Shown piece after piece: positions 24,068 to 38,500 of a stretch of DNA of 64,000 nucleotides. Made by a program: the position numbers and the translations under genes. The notes beneath the pieces were generated by a model. The model saw only the letters and a list, made by a program, of their open reading frames with translations, ran no database searches and was not told where the DNA came from. Origin of the DNA: Mesaphorura yosii. Taxonomy: Eukaryota > Arthropoda > Collembola > Poduromorpha > Tullbergiidae. The DNA lies in NCBI GenBank assembly GCA_009869945.1, contig WIXG01000216.1, forward strand, positions 1-64,000, given 5' to 3'. Position 1 is the stretch's first letter. The number at the start of each line of letters is the position of its first letter.

Positions 24068-27000
24068 TCAACCGTAATAATAGTGGATGTTGGGATGCTC
24101 ACGGTTAAAATTTAAACTTCTCGGGTGATTCATGTCAGTTTCATCTTCCGCAGAATGTCTCAACAGATCCGACGATCTACTATTTGAGAAACACACAACT
24201 TCACTGTTACGACCTAAAGTCGTTGTGGCAGTTCCACCTGCACTACTCGAACAACTTGCTAACGGAAACAGCTCATCGCGCGGAGTGGCCGAACGACGCA
24301 TAATTGAATGCAGGTCGACAATGTCGCCGGGGTCCATCATCCCCACGCTCAATTCGTCAATATCACTGAGTTTTGTGGAGGTCAAAGGACCAACTGAGGA
24401 CGAAGAGGACGGTTTGGCGAAGCTTGAACTTGTGCCGGCTGCACGTTCGGAGTCAGCTCCAGTTCCATGCACGCTGCATTTTCGTTGAATGCCAACTTTC
24501 AGCAGAATCAGGAGGACTAGCATCAGAAGACCGGAAGCAATACTGATTGCGATGTACAAGTACACCCTCTCGGAGTTGTCTGTGGGGAAAGCACAAAGAG
24601 GACGTTAGCACGTGTGTTTCGAGAAAGCGGTCTCGCGATTCGTGACTCGCTACTCGCGAATGCGATTCCAGACTGTGCTATCTTTCTGCTCTCAGAGAGA
24701 TACGCGCACAGTTGCATCCCGCTGTTAATTATGTCGCTTGCATGTGGCGCATCGTGACGCTTCGAATCATTAAAATAGTAATTTTTGTAACTTACTCAAC
24801 ACGAACTCATAAGCCTGAATTCCTTCCGAAAGAAGGTAAACTACGCGGATGTCGGACTCGTCGTACGTGAACTTGTTTGCATTCACCGGTTTTGTGGATA
24901 TTTCATCGCCATTCTCGTCTGAGTGCCTAGCATTGTTTACACTCCCGTGATTATTGAAATTATTAGCACTGTAATAATCACTCTGATTCTCCTCAGGAAC
25001 TGCGCCGGCTCGTATGGATCCGTCACTGTCTTCTGTGTTAATGTAATTCATTTAAATAGTATTTCATTTATTTTGAGCCGGTAAATGGTTAGTGATTCGT
25101 GCAAGTAGCGTGCCTGTGTTATCTTTGCTTTTGGTTCAGTAGCGTTGTTAGTTGAAAAGCGGAAGCAGAGTGGCAGGCTTTGAAATAGATATCAGTTAGT
25201 GCTACAGATAGGCTGCATTTGCATTGAGGATATTCAATCGTGCTCGCCCAACGGTAATAATTAACAGCTGAGAAATTATATTTTTGAAATTTGGAAGATA
25301 CAAGACATTTGACTGACTAGAACACTAGACGAAGAAGCGTGAGAGACAGTTGCGAGAAACCAGTGAACATGAATTGTTCATTTCTTGGTAGTTTTCTTTC
25401 GCAGAAACTTACTAAAAATTGTTAGTAGTGAGATTAAGGCGAGCGCTTGTGCGTAATGCGTGAATTGATCCGGCATAGATAAAATTAGGTTGGTTAGTAG
25501 ACGCTTGCTTTGTGTTAGAGTACAGTACAGTAAGCGGCAAAAATGTGATTGGGATCAAATTAAGACTTTCTCTCACAATAATTCCACTTGATGTGTTTTC
25601 CTTACCTGGAGATTGATTGAGAGACGTTTGATGTGGTTTCTCGGTAGACTTTGGGCTTGGTGCAGCCGCCCAACCTTTCGAACGATCAGGCGAGTAGATA
25701 CTCGGTTGTTCCATTACGGAGGAGAAGGGATCATCAGTAATTTCTTCATCGTTCTCATCTTCAAACATCTCATCCGGCTCGAGTTCACCTTGATACTTTT
25801 CTTTCAAAACTTTCCGAGGTACTGCAAAAATACGAGGAACGAAAAGAAATACGATTATGTGCTTAGTCGGACATTTCTCGCGTTTCCAGGCCGTAGCCAC
25901 GTTCAAGAGCACGCGTACGGAGGGCTTTGGGCTACAACAAATGTGCTCCTTAATGATTATTCCCGTGGCTATCTTTCTTATTTATTAATACTGCACCGCA
26001 AGACATTTAATGCCAGTAGTTTATGATCTGTGACTGGTGGAGTGGGGCGAGATTGCATTGCACCGCGCTGAAGTTCAGCGAAGAAAACTGCGAGGAAGGA
26101 ACTCAATCCACACGCCTGAGTCAACTTAATTTTGAAGTACAAGATTAAACCTTCATGGCTGACTGGACATAGCACGCTTGATTCCATTAAGGGCTTGAAT
26201 GCGGACTAGACTAGACGCGAGACACATTTCAAAGTCATTCAATCCAGTGTGTAATGAACCCATGCGATTACGCAATAGTGCTGTGCTGTCGTTACGTTAC
26301 GTTGTGTTGCCTTGCCTTTGTGACACAGCCAAGCGCGAGACAAAAGTGTGCCGTGGTGCCAGGTCAGACTGTTCACATGCGTGTCCCGACAGTATGTGCT
26401 CCTTGTTTTAGCTTTTGTAACAATTTCATTTGCTTTTCCTTTCTCCCACTCTTTCGCCTTTTCTGCAATTTGTGCTTCGAGAGATCGCCCAAGCCAAGCC
26501 TCTCCATCACCAGTCAGAAAGTTGACGTTGCGTTGCAAGACACGCGTTGCAGACTTGTGTGGCACGAATCTAACTTTCTCTAATGACTGGATTGGCGGAT
26601 GAAAGGAGAAAGCCCGCATCAGCAACTATGCATCACTCATTAAGGACACATGCACGGAAAGGCGAAACTCGAAATGTAAAACATTGGGAATTTGTGTGGG
26701 AAATTAATGATCAAGACTTTTCAACCTAAATCGCAGTTGATGAGAGCGTGAGCGAGTGCCAGAGAGTGAGAAAGGCAAAAAGGAAGGCCGAAAAAGATGT
26801 TTCAACGCTGCGAGCAAGCCCGCACTGATTTCTGCGCAGACATCAGAAAGAAGAGGAAGAGTCGGATGAGAAATTACTCGAGAACACTCTGTGTCGAGTG
26901 AAGATGTTGGGAAAAGGAGATTTTGATGCAAACTCATTATTGAGACTCATTCGTCACTTTACCAGCAGCGGCAGGAGCTTAAATGCAGCACAGACACTTC

Positions 27001-30000
27001 CTTCTTCGCTAAATACCGAACCGGGCCAGGGCCCACGCTTGCTTTCACGCTTGTTTGCAGAGTGCGAGCAAAGTTTCGGTATTATTCAAATGTACACGTT
27101 GATTTATTCAATAAAAGATTTATCGGTAATTACTGAAATCTTCCTCCTGGTGAAGTGAACCTCTGCGTGCTCCAGATTCCGACTCTTCCGTTTAAAGTGC
27201 GCTATCTAAAACTTGACTTTGGTTAAGCAGAAGACGCTAAGAACTACATAAGAAGTAGGATGCTTCCAGTAGAAGCCGCATTAAGTGTTTCCCACGCCGC
27301 GGCATGCATTGCATGCATACAACGAACGTCTCGGAATAGAAAAATAAGTCGCCTTTCTCCAAACTTTTGTAGTAAAAAGTCTAAAAAAGAAAGTTGTCGC
27401 ATCTTCTCAGTCTCGTGCTGGTAGCTTGCGCCAGCACAACAACCTCGCCTGCATCCACTTGCTTGCATTCATCGTGTGCGAGATGCGGACGTTGGTTGCC
27501 TTATCGCATGGACTATTATATTAAAATCATTATTATTTTCGTGGGATATAAAGCCATATACTTTTATTTTATGAATATTACACTTCCACATGGTCTTTTT
27601 GTCTCCTTCACTCAACCTGGTTTCTTCAGTTCAGCTGTTTCTGTTCAATGTCAGAATTTTGAACAAGGCGGTGCTCAGGCGAAAATTGAGAATGAAAGTA
27701 ACCCAGTAATTAAAGTTACTTTTTACGTTAACAGCATTACAGCAGATTTCTCATCATGCCACGCAATATTATAAATATAATACTTTAAGTGCAAGAGTAA
27801 TCCTTTTCATTTTCCAGACTCCTGATTCACTATTCGTTGGAAGTCAGACAACTCAAGAACTTTCTTTGCTTCTCGGAAAAGTCATCAAGCATACCGCAGA
27901 CCAATAATTTAACACTTGAACTACAAATTCATGTTGAAACTTCTGGTTTCTTCCTCTTTCAATAAATCTATTTCTGAGAACTTGGTCGGTCGGTTGGTCA
28001 ACCTCAAAATTCACCAGCACTCGGAGAAACTTGTTGTGCGAGGCATCACAGTAGACAATAAATAAAAGTTAAATACAATTTATCAACTTTTAATGATGCC
28101 AGGAAAGCCTACCACTAAGACAGGCATTATTTGCTCGCCGCATTCTTTGCGAAGCATTTGAATGGAAATGGGATGTAAGGAGTCAGGAAAATGTTTTATG
28201 CGAGCCGAGGCCATTAACTTTTCACCTTAGCGAAAATGAATGGTGAAAAGTGCCATTCTTTCAAGCGGTGGTTTTTGTTTCGGTTGGAAGAGAAAGCATT
28301 GCCTTCCACAATGAATGGAGAAAACTTCTTAAGGTCAGTTTTAATAAGAGATGTTAAGGCAGGCATTTGCATTGTGCAAACTTTGACATGGCTTCTGAGA
28401 AATCAATGCGCACACTTGCTTCAGTGGTTTGAATGCAGTAGAATGTCAATACTTTCATCCCTGAGCATGGAAAAAGGTGGATGGCAACATTGAACTTACC
28501 ACACGTGTGAATAACTTTCAGGTACATGCGAGACTCTGGTTTACACGGATTTCCAAAAGTAGTAGGATCAGCTCCCAAGGCACATTTTCTTTTCCCGTGA
28601 CACATCTGCATAACCGTCTCGGTAGCATAGCTCCACAAGCACGCTGGAGAATACGGCGTACAAAACCAAAGTTAGACGTGCGAATCCATAAAATTTAAAA
28701 TATACTCTGAAATGCAAATCCTGTTAATTTATGTAATTCCGACTTACATTCTTCAGGAACTCCTTTCGGCTGCGGGCACTGCACGCTTTCGTATTCTGTG
28801 CGCCCGAAGCTGGCCGAGTAAATTGCCAGTCTCGAACTGCGATTGCATTTCAGCTGCAGTACGTCATCTTCGCATCCAATTAAACTTCTAAACTCACCTG
28901 CACGTGAAGAAAGAGACATCATTAACAGAACAATGAAGCTATAATTTAAAATCAGTGCTCAAACCATAGACGCCAGTTGCTTGTTAAGCGCTATACTGAA
29001 TTTGAAGCCATAAAATGCTAACCACACCGTATACATTTGTGCAATACTTTTACAAAATACGTGATTTTTAAGTTTGGTGACATAAAAAGGAGAAACGCGT
29101 ACCAAATTGGCAATTCAGAGAGAAATCTCGTGCCGCATGCACGCTTCGAAGTTCATTCGCACGAGAAAGACTCCTTCGGCTCTTTCATAGATTTAACAAG
29201 CGTCATAAAAAGGAAAAGAAAAAGGCAAAAACCGAGTTGGTCGAACCGTTTTACTCACTTGGTCTGCATTTGTAGGCGACTTCCACATACTTTCGACTTC
29301 CAGGACACGGATCTCCTCCAAAAGTTCGCGGACTAGTTTGGAATTTACAGCCAACCTTCTTTTGGCACAGCCCGACTACAGCCTGCAAGAGAGCATACTA
29401 CTCCAATTTACTATTCGGTGTTCGTGTAAATCAGCGAGGACAAAAGCGGAGAAATCGGCCTCAACCGATCGATTAAAAGTCGTAATTTTTATCATTTATC
29501 TTTTCCCTAAGTGCAGAATCATTAAACTCCTTAGAATGCAAATGATTTGCTTTGTCGAATCTGTTTGCCAGAACTCTGCTCCTAATGGCATCGGCGTGCA
29601 GTGCACCAGGAATATTTAATAAGAACCCCTGCAGTAGCAAATGACTTGAATTTATTTTAACACCCCCAAATCACGTCCTCTGAGACCAATAAGAGGGAAG
29701 GGAATACTACGGAAGCCAGGTTCAAAAATCCTGGAGCCGTGCACGCTCGGGCAAAGTGAAGGAGCGACACGTGCAAATAAATGGGAAACAACAAGTCTCA
29801 AAAGTTATTTTTAATGTTGACTTACGACGCGCAAAAGTACATCTGTCACATTGCGAGCTCCCAATCACCCATCAACTTCACATCAACAAAATCTGTTTGG
29901 CTGTCTGCTTGTCTCCTAGCTTGCACCGCGCCGCATCGTGCGGGTTTGTGTTTGAGTTCAACTCGCAGTCGTGAAACATGTGTAAAATTGTAATGGCAAA

Positions 30001-32594
30001 CTCTCAAATTCCGGTTGCATCGTCTACAATGACAGTTGTTCCTTCTCGTGGCTTGGCTCTCGACTCTAAGCGTACGTACATTCCGAGATAACTGCGTCCA
30101 TAAAAATTGTTTGCGGAGACAAATAAAAAATGTAAGTTCAAAATCACTTCAAATTGTGCAATTTTGCTCCCACTTCATGGCCTCATGTGAACGCATTCGA
30201 TTTGTATACGCATGCCATTACAGTAACGACATTTGGTTTCGCCATCAAATACCTCCTCAAATGGGTTTATACTTCTATTTCTTCAGTAAAATGAGATTCT
30301 TAATCTTCCGATACTGAATGGAGACGGGAAAGTACATTTAAGAGAGATTCTCGGGATTTATTAATTGTTTCTTCATGCAGTCATATGCGTGTGCATGTAA
30401 AGTATAGTTGAGTCGCTTATTGCCTGGAATTCAAGTGCATTCTTGCGATCTTGACGCTGATCTGAAGGAAAGCGACAGAATCCTGGATCATCATATTGTA
30501 AAAGGCAGGAAATCGTAGGAACTTTCAGCCATTAAAAATAGACATAAAACTTGACGGATATTCCACTTTGATTTAAATTCATGAGCGCATAAGCTCATTC
30601 ACTCTCATTCATGTTCGTTTCAATTCATGCCACCGGAGCGAGAATCGCGGCCTGGAAGGGAGCTTAGAAGATAAGGCGACTTTTCTCTTTCGTTTTATTG
30701 TGAGCAACTTTAACTACTTTACGGAAAAATATCAAGTAACTCGGCTGTTCAGCTGTTCCGTGCTGTTTTATTATCTCGCTTGATGTTGTGTCACAATAGA
30801 GTCATAAGTCCTAGTCATCTAAAAAGGAAAAGACTGTTCTCATCAGTCGTCAATGACTTCTGCGTACGTCGTCCATGTCAAGATAATGTCACCAAATTGG
30901 GGGCCATACTCGTCGTTTCTACTTTTATGAAGTCTGCAATTTTATAACATTTCTGGTTCTGTTTCCTGTTCCTGCACTTACAGAACTGCATCAGAGGACA
31001 TTTACGGAGTGCGTAGAGAAATACCTGAATAGCTGGTGGCCAAAGACACGTAACGTTGGCATTGTCCAAGAGTTCTGGATGTGTACTGCTCGTGCTGGAC
31101 TGGCAGAGTGAGGCTGCCGGAGCAACTTTTCCATATTGAGCGTAGGCGATTGAAAGCGTAGTTCCTGTTGGACACCTTTATAAAAAATATTAGAAAATAG
31201 TTATTCAAATTAAGAATTGGTTTCATTCGATTTCGAAGAAAGGAAACACATTACTGTTATTTTGGCTTGTGTTCAGTCTACCGGCTTTCATCTTGTCTTA
31301 TTCTTTTGTATTTCTTTTGCCTGTAGAACGTACCGATTTATACTACTTTGTAATTTTCAAAAGAAGTCGGCTCGCAACAGCGTCCGTGTAATGACGATTC
31401 ATCTTTTCGCTACGCATTTCAGTTAATTGAAATTCATCAACTTTTGCACTCAATAAAGTGTTCTTTTCATGAAAATTAACATAGATTAAAACAATTGGTG
31501 TAATCTTAAGCTCGAGCAGCTTCTGTGCCAGTTCTCAGCAAGTTTCTAGTTGGTCAATCAACTGACAATCAACTACCATCATACAGTTTGATTCTGCAAA
31601 TTTTTAACATAAACATGTCTAAACAGAGTACGCTGGACGGATTGTGAGGACACAACTCCCAGGTAATATAAATTTGCGCCTTCATTTTGTCGTTATCTTG
31701 ACCTTAGATGACCGAGTTTTGACGCCTATTTTAGACCGGACCGACAATGTGTACAACTCCAAAAAATGAATACTCACTACACGAAAAAGAATCTTCCGTC
31801 TGGACAGAAGGAGTATACTTGTATGAAATGTTCCACGTCCATAGTCCGCAAGAATCCAGGTGCAATTATCACGCACTGTCGATCCTTAACATGCTATCCA
31901 GAGTTCTAAGAAGCTCAGCTTGTAAGGAAGCTGAAATGTAGGCGAAAAAACCCGGAGCACTACACAGAATATGAAAGAAAGAGACGTCGAAACGCCAAAA
32001 CAATGGAACAAGAAGTCGAATCTTCTCATTTCCAGTACATAGTAGTTACATAAACTGTGGCACTAAATTTCACAGCCCAATGCTTTACCAATAACATCTT
32101 AGTTGTCATAGGTCAGTACCAATTAATTATTATACTGTGAAGGAGTTGGAAGTCAGACTGATCTAATTGAAACTTCGTATTCATTCAAATCATTCGTATT
32201 ATTCATTCATTCATTCCAACTTCGTTGGGCTCAATACTGTTAAACAATCAATTGCATTCTTTTAACGGAAGAGCTTACCTCAAAGTCATCCATTCATCAT
32301 CACATGCTGCTTTCTGATAAGTTCGCAGTGTTCCCGACAGTAAAGCTGCAACACATAAAAAGAAACAAAAGATTGTGAGACTCAAATTGAAATCAATAAA
32401 TCCACTCTACAAAATAATTCCGTGATGTTCCTGGCTTCCTGCTGCGTCGGCGAATAACTCCTAACCAGCGCCGCCAAACCGGCTTCCCATTGTTTCCCCT
32501 CACTCAATTCGTTTCAATAACCCAATTTTCAAGACTTACTTGTAGCGGCACAAGAACAGGCCAAGCAAGAACCAGAGTTTTTGCTGACGGCCAT
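24068..32594 (-). CDS. eva-1: EVA-1 (EVA1C-type) receptor with two SUEL lectin domains
   Basis: Single-pass membrane protein of about 551 residues, homologous to C. elegans EVA-1 and human EVA1C, a heparin-binding co-receptor in Slit/Robo axon guidance. Exons read downward: 32594-32540, 32345-32279, 31175-31025, 29382-29259, 28897-28748, 28643-28500, 25821-25606, 25032-24796, 24579-24068; all phases match. After the leader comes LLSGTLRTYQ, the conserved start. The first SUEL domain (about 33-130) has CPTGTTLSIAYAQYGK and FGGDPCPGSRKYVEV. The second (about 142-230) has CEDDVLQLKC, SASFGR and FGNPC. A phase-0 intron splits the first domain. An acidic Ser/Pro-rich linker follows (232-381), then a membrane helix at about 387-410 and a Ser-rich cytoplasmic tail of about 140 residues ending HYYYG. 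The first exon encodes only a weak signal peptide (CLACSCAATTLLSG) and is the least certain part; the real start exon may lie far upstream. Confidence 0.88.
28891..28900 (-). other. Acceptor followed directly by a 5' splice-site sequence (eva-1 exon 5)
   Basis: On the minus strand exon 5 of eva-1 reads GTGCAG|GTGAGTTT, so the acceptor is followed at once by GTGAGT. Joining exon 4 to exon 5 therefore rebuilds the same donor (CCAA|GTGAGT) that exon 4 had. This is the layout of a recursive-splicing exon. Exon 5 is 150 bases, phase 1 at both ends. Confidence 0.6.
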
Positions 32595-35500
32595 GACTTC
32601 AATTTCTTGAACCAAACTTTCACCGACTTTCTTTCAACTTTTTCAACTTAACTACTTGATAATCAACCAAAAGTTCCTCGGGAACCAGCGACTTGCTCTT
32701 GCCGACGTTATCCGCTTAACTCGCACAAATACTGTTCCTGGCAGCTTTGCATCGTGGGTAATTTACAGTATAGCTTCCGGATTGTATGGTTCCGGGGTAG
32801 AGTTAATCAAATATCAGAAGACACTTCAAACAAAACAGCGAAGCGAACCGGGAAAAATTAATCTATTCTAGACTGAAGACTCTCAACTTCGACTTGAGTT
32901 TAAGAGATTGAGGAAATACCAAACTTTATAAATCATTTAAAATACACGATCACGTAGGAGGCCTCAGGCTGACAACGTTTCTTTATCCCAAGCGAGTGCA
33001 ATAGGAAACCTGTTCATTTGCAATCGTACTTGACTTCTTAGACACATCTGGCAGGAGCGATGAAAAACCTCTCAGTATTACTCATATTTATTCGGATCAT
33101 GAAATCAAGAGGTTATAATTGAATTCATTAGTTTGGAATTAAAGAGCTAATTTTATTCCCCCAAAAAAGTTTGACTTGTCTTGTAAATGCCACCCCGCCG
33201 AACGCGGATTAAGTATTCCAGCCAGAGGAGATGCGTGGTGCACTTGTGCGTCAGCTCTGATTTGATATTCCGATGACATAAACCATGCAATAATACATTG
33301 CACAATTGCAGATGACGATTTCAAGACGCTCACTAAGAGTCACATCTCACAGTGCACAAAGCCGAAGGGGAAGGACGGAAGCAACTCTGAACATCAGTCA
33401 TGTGTGCAATAATAAAAAAGAGACGCTTTCTAAATTTCAATGAACTCGACCCGGGTGCGGCGCATTGCATTTCGGCAATTTAATGCAAAGCAGAGCTGGA
33501 GTTTAGAAATCTTTCAGTCCGCATTATGTTGCAGGAATTCATCTTGCTTAAATTCTCTGGAACGAAAAGTCTTGAATGTTCCTCTTTCCGTCGTCCGCTC
33601 CAACATTCTTTATTTCCTCTTTTCTTATCAGCCCCTGTGAGTTCGCGGTTCGCAGTTGGTTTTGCACTGCGGGGCAATTTACTTTTCAAAAACCTAATTT
33701 TTTGGCTTTAGGCTGCTTCCTCTTTTTTGAAAAATTCAGCTACATAAAAGGATAGAAAACGAAGCCGTGCAGCTCTTTGTTCTGACACATTCAAACCTAG
33801 TGGAATTTGCATCCCGCATTGTGCGAAAGAGATTAGAAGTCAACTTCGAATTGCGCACCGAATGGAATTCTTTGAGGTCTGTATTCTGCACGAAAAGAAC
33901 GAGCAGGGTGAAGTAGGAATTTTTGCATTCATGAAACTCTAGTTCCACGTTCCAAGTATAAAAATTCATTAACTTGGTATACAAGCGGTTCTGGAGTGGG
34001 CCAATTAAGGACAGCAACAGCAGCATAAGTCGGTCCTGTGCCTGTAGCTATGTTTTAAGGTACAATTTTCTGAAATGGTGGAGTAGAATCTTATTTGCGC
34101 TAAATTGTACACAGATGCTAATCTTTGAGAAAACGAATCCTGAATCAACGTTCTGCTGTCGAAGTTCACGGCATGAATCAGGTCAACGTGTAAGGACATA
34201 AGAAATGAGCAAAGATAACGGATAATAAAAAGAAGCTCCGCGTAGTCATAAATCTTCCTCTTTGTGTCATCACTAAATCTTTATGAGTTGCTGCTGTCTG
34301 CCTGCCAGCTCGCGCTGCGAGTGCTTGGGAGAGCAACGAGAGAAAGAAGTGAGTTTAATAAGTTGAAGTGAGTATTTTTCTTCTTTTCGATACAGTTGAC
34401 CTGGGCCTAGTTTCCTGCCCTGGTCATGATTTAATCCTGCATGTCTGCAGCAAAAACAACCACCTCACTCGCACTTGCCTTGCCGACTCCATCGTGCAGC
34501 ATACAGTCTAACTTATTGCGTTTTTGTTCGCCCCTTTTAAAGACAACTCTTTATTTACTCTCTTAATTTTGTGATATATTTATTTGACTTTCTCTGTGTC
34601 GACATCAGCTTTCTCCGCGTCTCCAGCGTTTGCTGCTCACAAAACCAGTTAATTAATTTAAATTCAGTGACACAGTTAGACATACTGACTTTCATTAGTA
34701 AATCAATGAGGTCGAACCCAAAGTGACAGCCATCAACACTTGCTCCGTTCGCTTTGAGTACAATGAAGTCGCCCTCTCCGCTTTCAGAAAAAGAATCAGT
34801 GGAGGTATAAAGTAATATAATAACTGGAGGGAGCATTCCCTTTATAATTTGACCAAACTTTGTGAGGAATTGAATACAAGAGACGAAATTAATTAACGGC
34901 AGAGAACTGGAAGTCAATTCGCGTAAAGTTCTTAACTTCAAGCACAGTTAAAGGTCAAGTTGCCATGGGCTGCTCCTGGCGCAAAGTTAAAAGCACCCTG
35001 TTTAACAAGTCGATTTCCTCACAAGACTCGCCGTTATTGCCCCCTCCAGTTATTATATTAGTTTGTACCTCCATTAAAGAATCAGTTGATGATGGACGAC
35101 ATGCTCAATGTTCTACTGATTAAATCAAATGCGCGAAAATTTTCAACCGGCGATACTCAAGAACTGATTGGTAATGTTGGTTAAAAGTGTAATAAATTAA
35201 TAAATGGTCAACAACTTTACAGTGAGCATAGTCACAAATTCTTTCCTGTAAAATCCAGACATACATGCAGAATGCATGTAAAAACCCTCGATCAGCTAAC
35301 TTACTGGGAGCAATTATCTGGAACAATCGCCAGGAAAATATTATCACTTGGCACAATTTATTTCTCAGCTGCCCGTATTTCTCGCTACACTAATGCTTTG
35401 TCACAACTCCGCAGGATCATTTTCGAGAATTGCATCGTGATAGAACTCCACTACGGTTACAATCGGCATTCTTCGTGTCTTGGATATTTTCACATCGTGT

Positions 35501-38500
35501 GGGCCGGCAGGTCTTAGCGTTTTAGCTGTGCGTTAAGGAGGTTGGCTCCTTCGAGTAACGCATATGAAGCGTATAATTAGTAGCTGGTTCATCGAAATTC
35601 GGGAGTTCCAGGCGAAATAAGTCGAACCTCAGTACTAAAACCGTATTTTTAGCATATTCTGTATTCCGTGTCATATTCTGTAATTCCGTTCGTTGCAATG
35701 ATAAAGTTGAAAGCTTCGTACAAAGGCACTTAAAAGAAATCAGTGTAATCCAGAATAAACATCGCCGTGCTTGCAGCAATTTGTGCTCCTTTCAATCTTA
35801 TCTTCATGATCGACTTACTCTTTTGATTGACCGTTTATAAAATCCCAATCTAGTACGCAAAGTGGGCTAATATGAGGGATCTGCATTATGCCTGCTTGAA
35901 TACCAGTCGAGTTCTTTAGATGAATGCCGGAGATTGATCACAAGTCCTTCAAATTGGATGCGATGTGAGAATATGGAATCAATCTCGAATAGCAAATAGC
36001 AAGCAACCTCCATTGCTTATCTTCAGTGAAATATTTACAGAAAGTGCTCTCGACAATTCGGATGTGATACCCGTTTACTCGGGATTCATCTCATCTCCTA
36101 TGGATGCGGGATCGAATCAGGCATTCTATTTTGAGAATGCATAAAAATTTATGTAGCAAATCAAAGTCTTGTCCAAACGCTCCACAGTGCACTCCGTACT
36201 GAAGGTTCCGGATAAACTTTTTCTGTGTTTGACTCGCATATTTGTGCCAGTTTCGTCGGCAGCAAACTAGATGAAGTAATTTATTCTTGCATGCGTTTCA
36301 TTGATCAATTCAGACTTTCTCGAATTGCTCACTGAATTAAGCCGACATGAGAGGAGAAAGTTAATTGGTGCAACGTTTTACTGTCACACAGTGAGATTCA
36401 TTGAAAGGAGACTTTAAATTACATCTTTGCGATTGTGAGCTGAAGAGATTCGTATATGCCTAATACAACGCTGACCGTCAAAAACAAATGGAATTACACA
36501 ATTCAAAACGGGACACAGTGAAACTTTCATTTGATTTTTAACGATCAGCACTGAACAGCTCAAATTTTCTGACTTAATCTTAGTTTTTGCGAAAGGATGT
36601 GACAAGGGCTGAGTGCTGCTGAACTTTGTGAGTATGCGGCTGAGGAATTTCATTGGGGAGAGTGAACAAAGAATTTAAAGCCGAGATGAAATTACTTAAT
36701 GCAACTTAGACGGTCAAAGTCAGCGAATGGACACCTTTGCCATTCCTCCCTCCAACAACTCAGTGAAATGAAATTCCAGCCTTCCTCATTCGCCTGTACT
36801 TAACATTCCTTCATTTTCAAAGAAAAGGTTAGCTTTGTCGAAGCCATTAACTGTTCAGTATCGTAGTCCCTGCCCTTTGATTGAAATGTATTACAATTGC
36901 AATCTGCCCATCATCAAAGATCAAAGCCAATTAGACTATTTCCAGGCTGAGCTAAAATATGTAATGTGGTTTGCAAGTTTTCAGCTGCCTGGGTCGCGAG
37001 GCTCGGCTAAATGAATTGCAAGTGAAATGAATATCACAATTCGTGGCGTTGTGTGAAAGAACACGTGCTCCCTGGTTTTTATTGCTTTCGTTACAATTTA
37101 TGGCCTTTGAGCCGAGTAGCAAAAAGAGAAACAAAGTCAAGTCTATTGTAGTCGCTGCCAAGCCTCCATTCATGCAATTCTGGTTATTTGAACTTGGTTT
37201 AAGCGATGAAATTCGGTGAGCCATGCACCACACGCGAGTTATTTAGTTTGGCTTGGTCGGTCGGTCGCCGAAGTAAAAGTAAAAGCTGGTTTCAGGAAGT
37301 TCAAATGGGCAATAATATTGTAATGGTGCATGCTTTTTTCAATAAAATCTTTAAAGCCAAGTAAGCACTTTCCTTGTGTCGTGTTGCACGGGTTTGGAGG
37401 AGATTGGAATGAAATGGAAGCAAAGAACAATGGTTGCGCGTGCTATATTACCAAATATAGATTGAGTAATAAATTTTTAAGAGCCTGAACTTTAGTGCGT
37501 GTATACGGCTCCAGGTTTATCTGAAAGTAGAATCTGGAAGCGTTTCATTGCTTGCAAGATGTGTTACTTTGTGTATGTTGTGAGCAAGTTTAAGTAAAAA
37601 AAAATTTGCGTAAGCGCAATCTTGGATCTTGGGTTTGACTTAACTCGGCTTGAAAATGTGAAATCCTATTTTTTTCTTTCGTTGTCTTTGCTGATTGTTT
37701 CATTTCTTTTCTCGGAAATCAAGTTAAATACTTGTCGAATCGTATTTCAGTAGGCTTTCCTTCCTCATTTGATTGAAAAAGCTTATTATTCTTCTGCATA
37801 CTCAACTCCGTAATGAATCAGGAAATTCAGCAACAAGAAATGTCGGCAAAAGTTTCAGAACGACAAGAAATCAGCATTGAAATTGGATTTGCGTGTCGCA
37901 TCATTCTCATATGCAGTTGGGGTTGGGACCCATAGCATTCCATGTTCAGTGTGAAACAGCAAGGCCCCTTGGAAATAGGAAGTGGTTCATACATGCGACT
38001 GTGCCTGTTGTGTTCAGTTTCAGAATATAAAATGAAGACAGTCATTATTCAAATGAACTTGCTAATAATCTTCAAAATATGCAGGATGCAGACGTATTAA
38101 TACATGATAGTTTCAACAGCACCCATAACGAGATGGAACATTAACTTCTCCTTCTTGACAGCATTAATTTTTTTATCACAATGATGCAACGTCCAACATC
38201 GACAACGTTAGAACTTCGAAGGCTTATTTGATCACGTTTAGAAGCGAGTTCAGTTATTCTTCCATTTTTTGACAAACGTTTGAAGTTCTATAATTAAAAT
38301 GATAGCTACTGGAGCTTTGTCTAGTTCTGTAAAAAAAAACTTCCTAGCCGCTTCTTCGTTTGTTTATTCTCAACTTCGATTCAAAACTTACGCGGAATTT
38401 AATTGCAATATTTTATGACAGCCACCTCTTTACTCAGCCTTTGAATTGTTGTCACTGCTTATCCAAGTCATCGTTTTATTGTTCAACCTACTTTCTCCAT

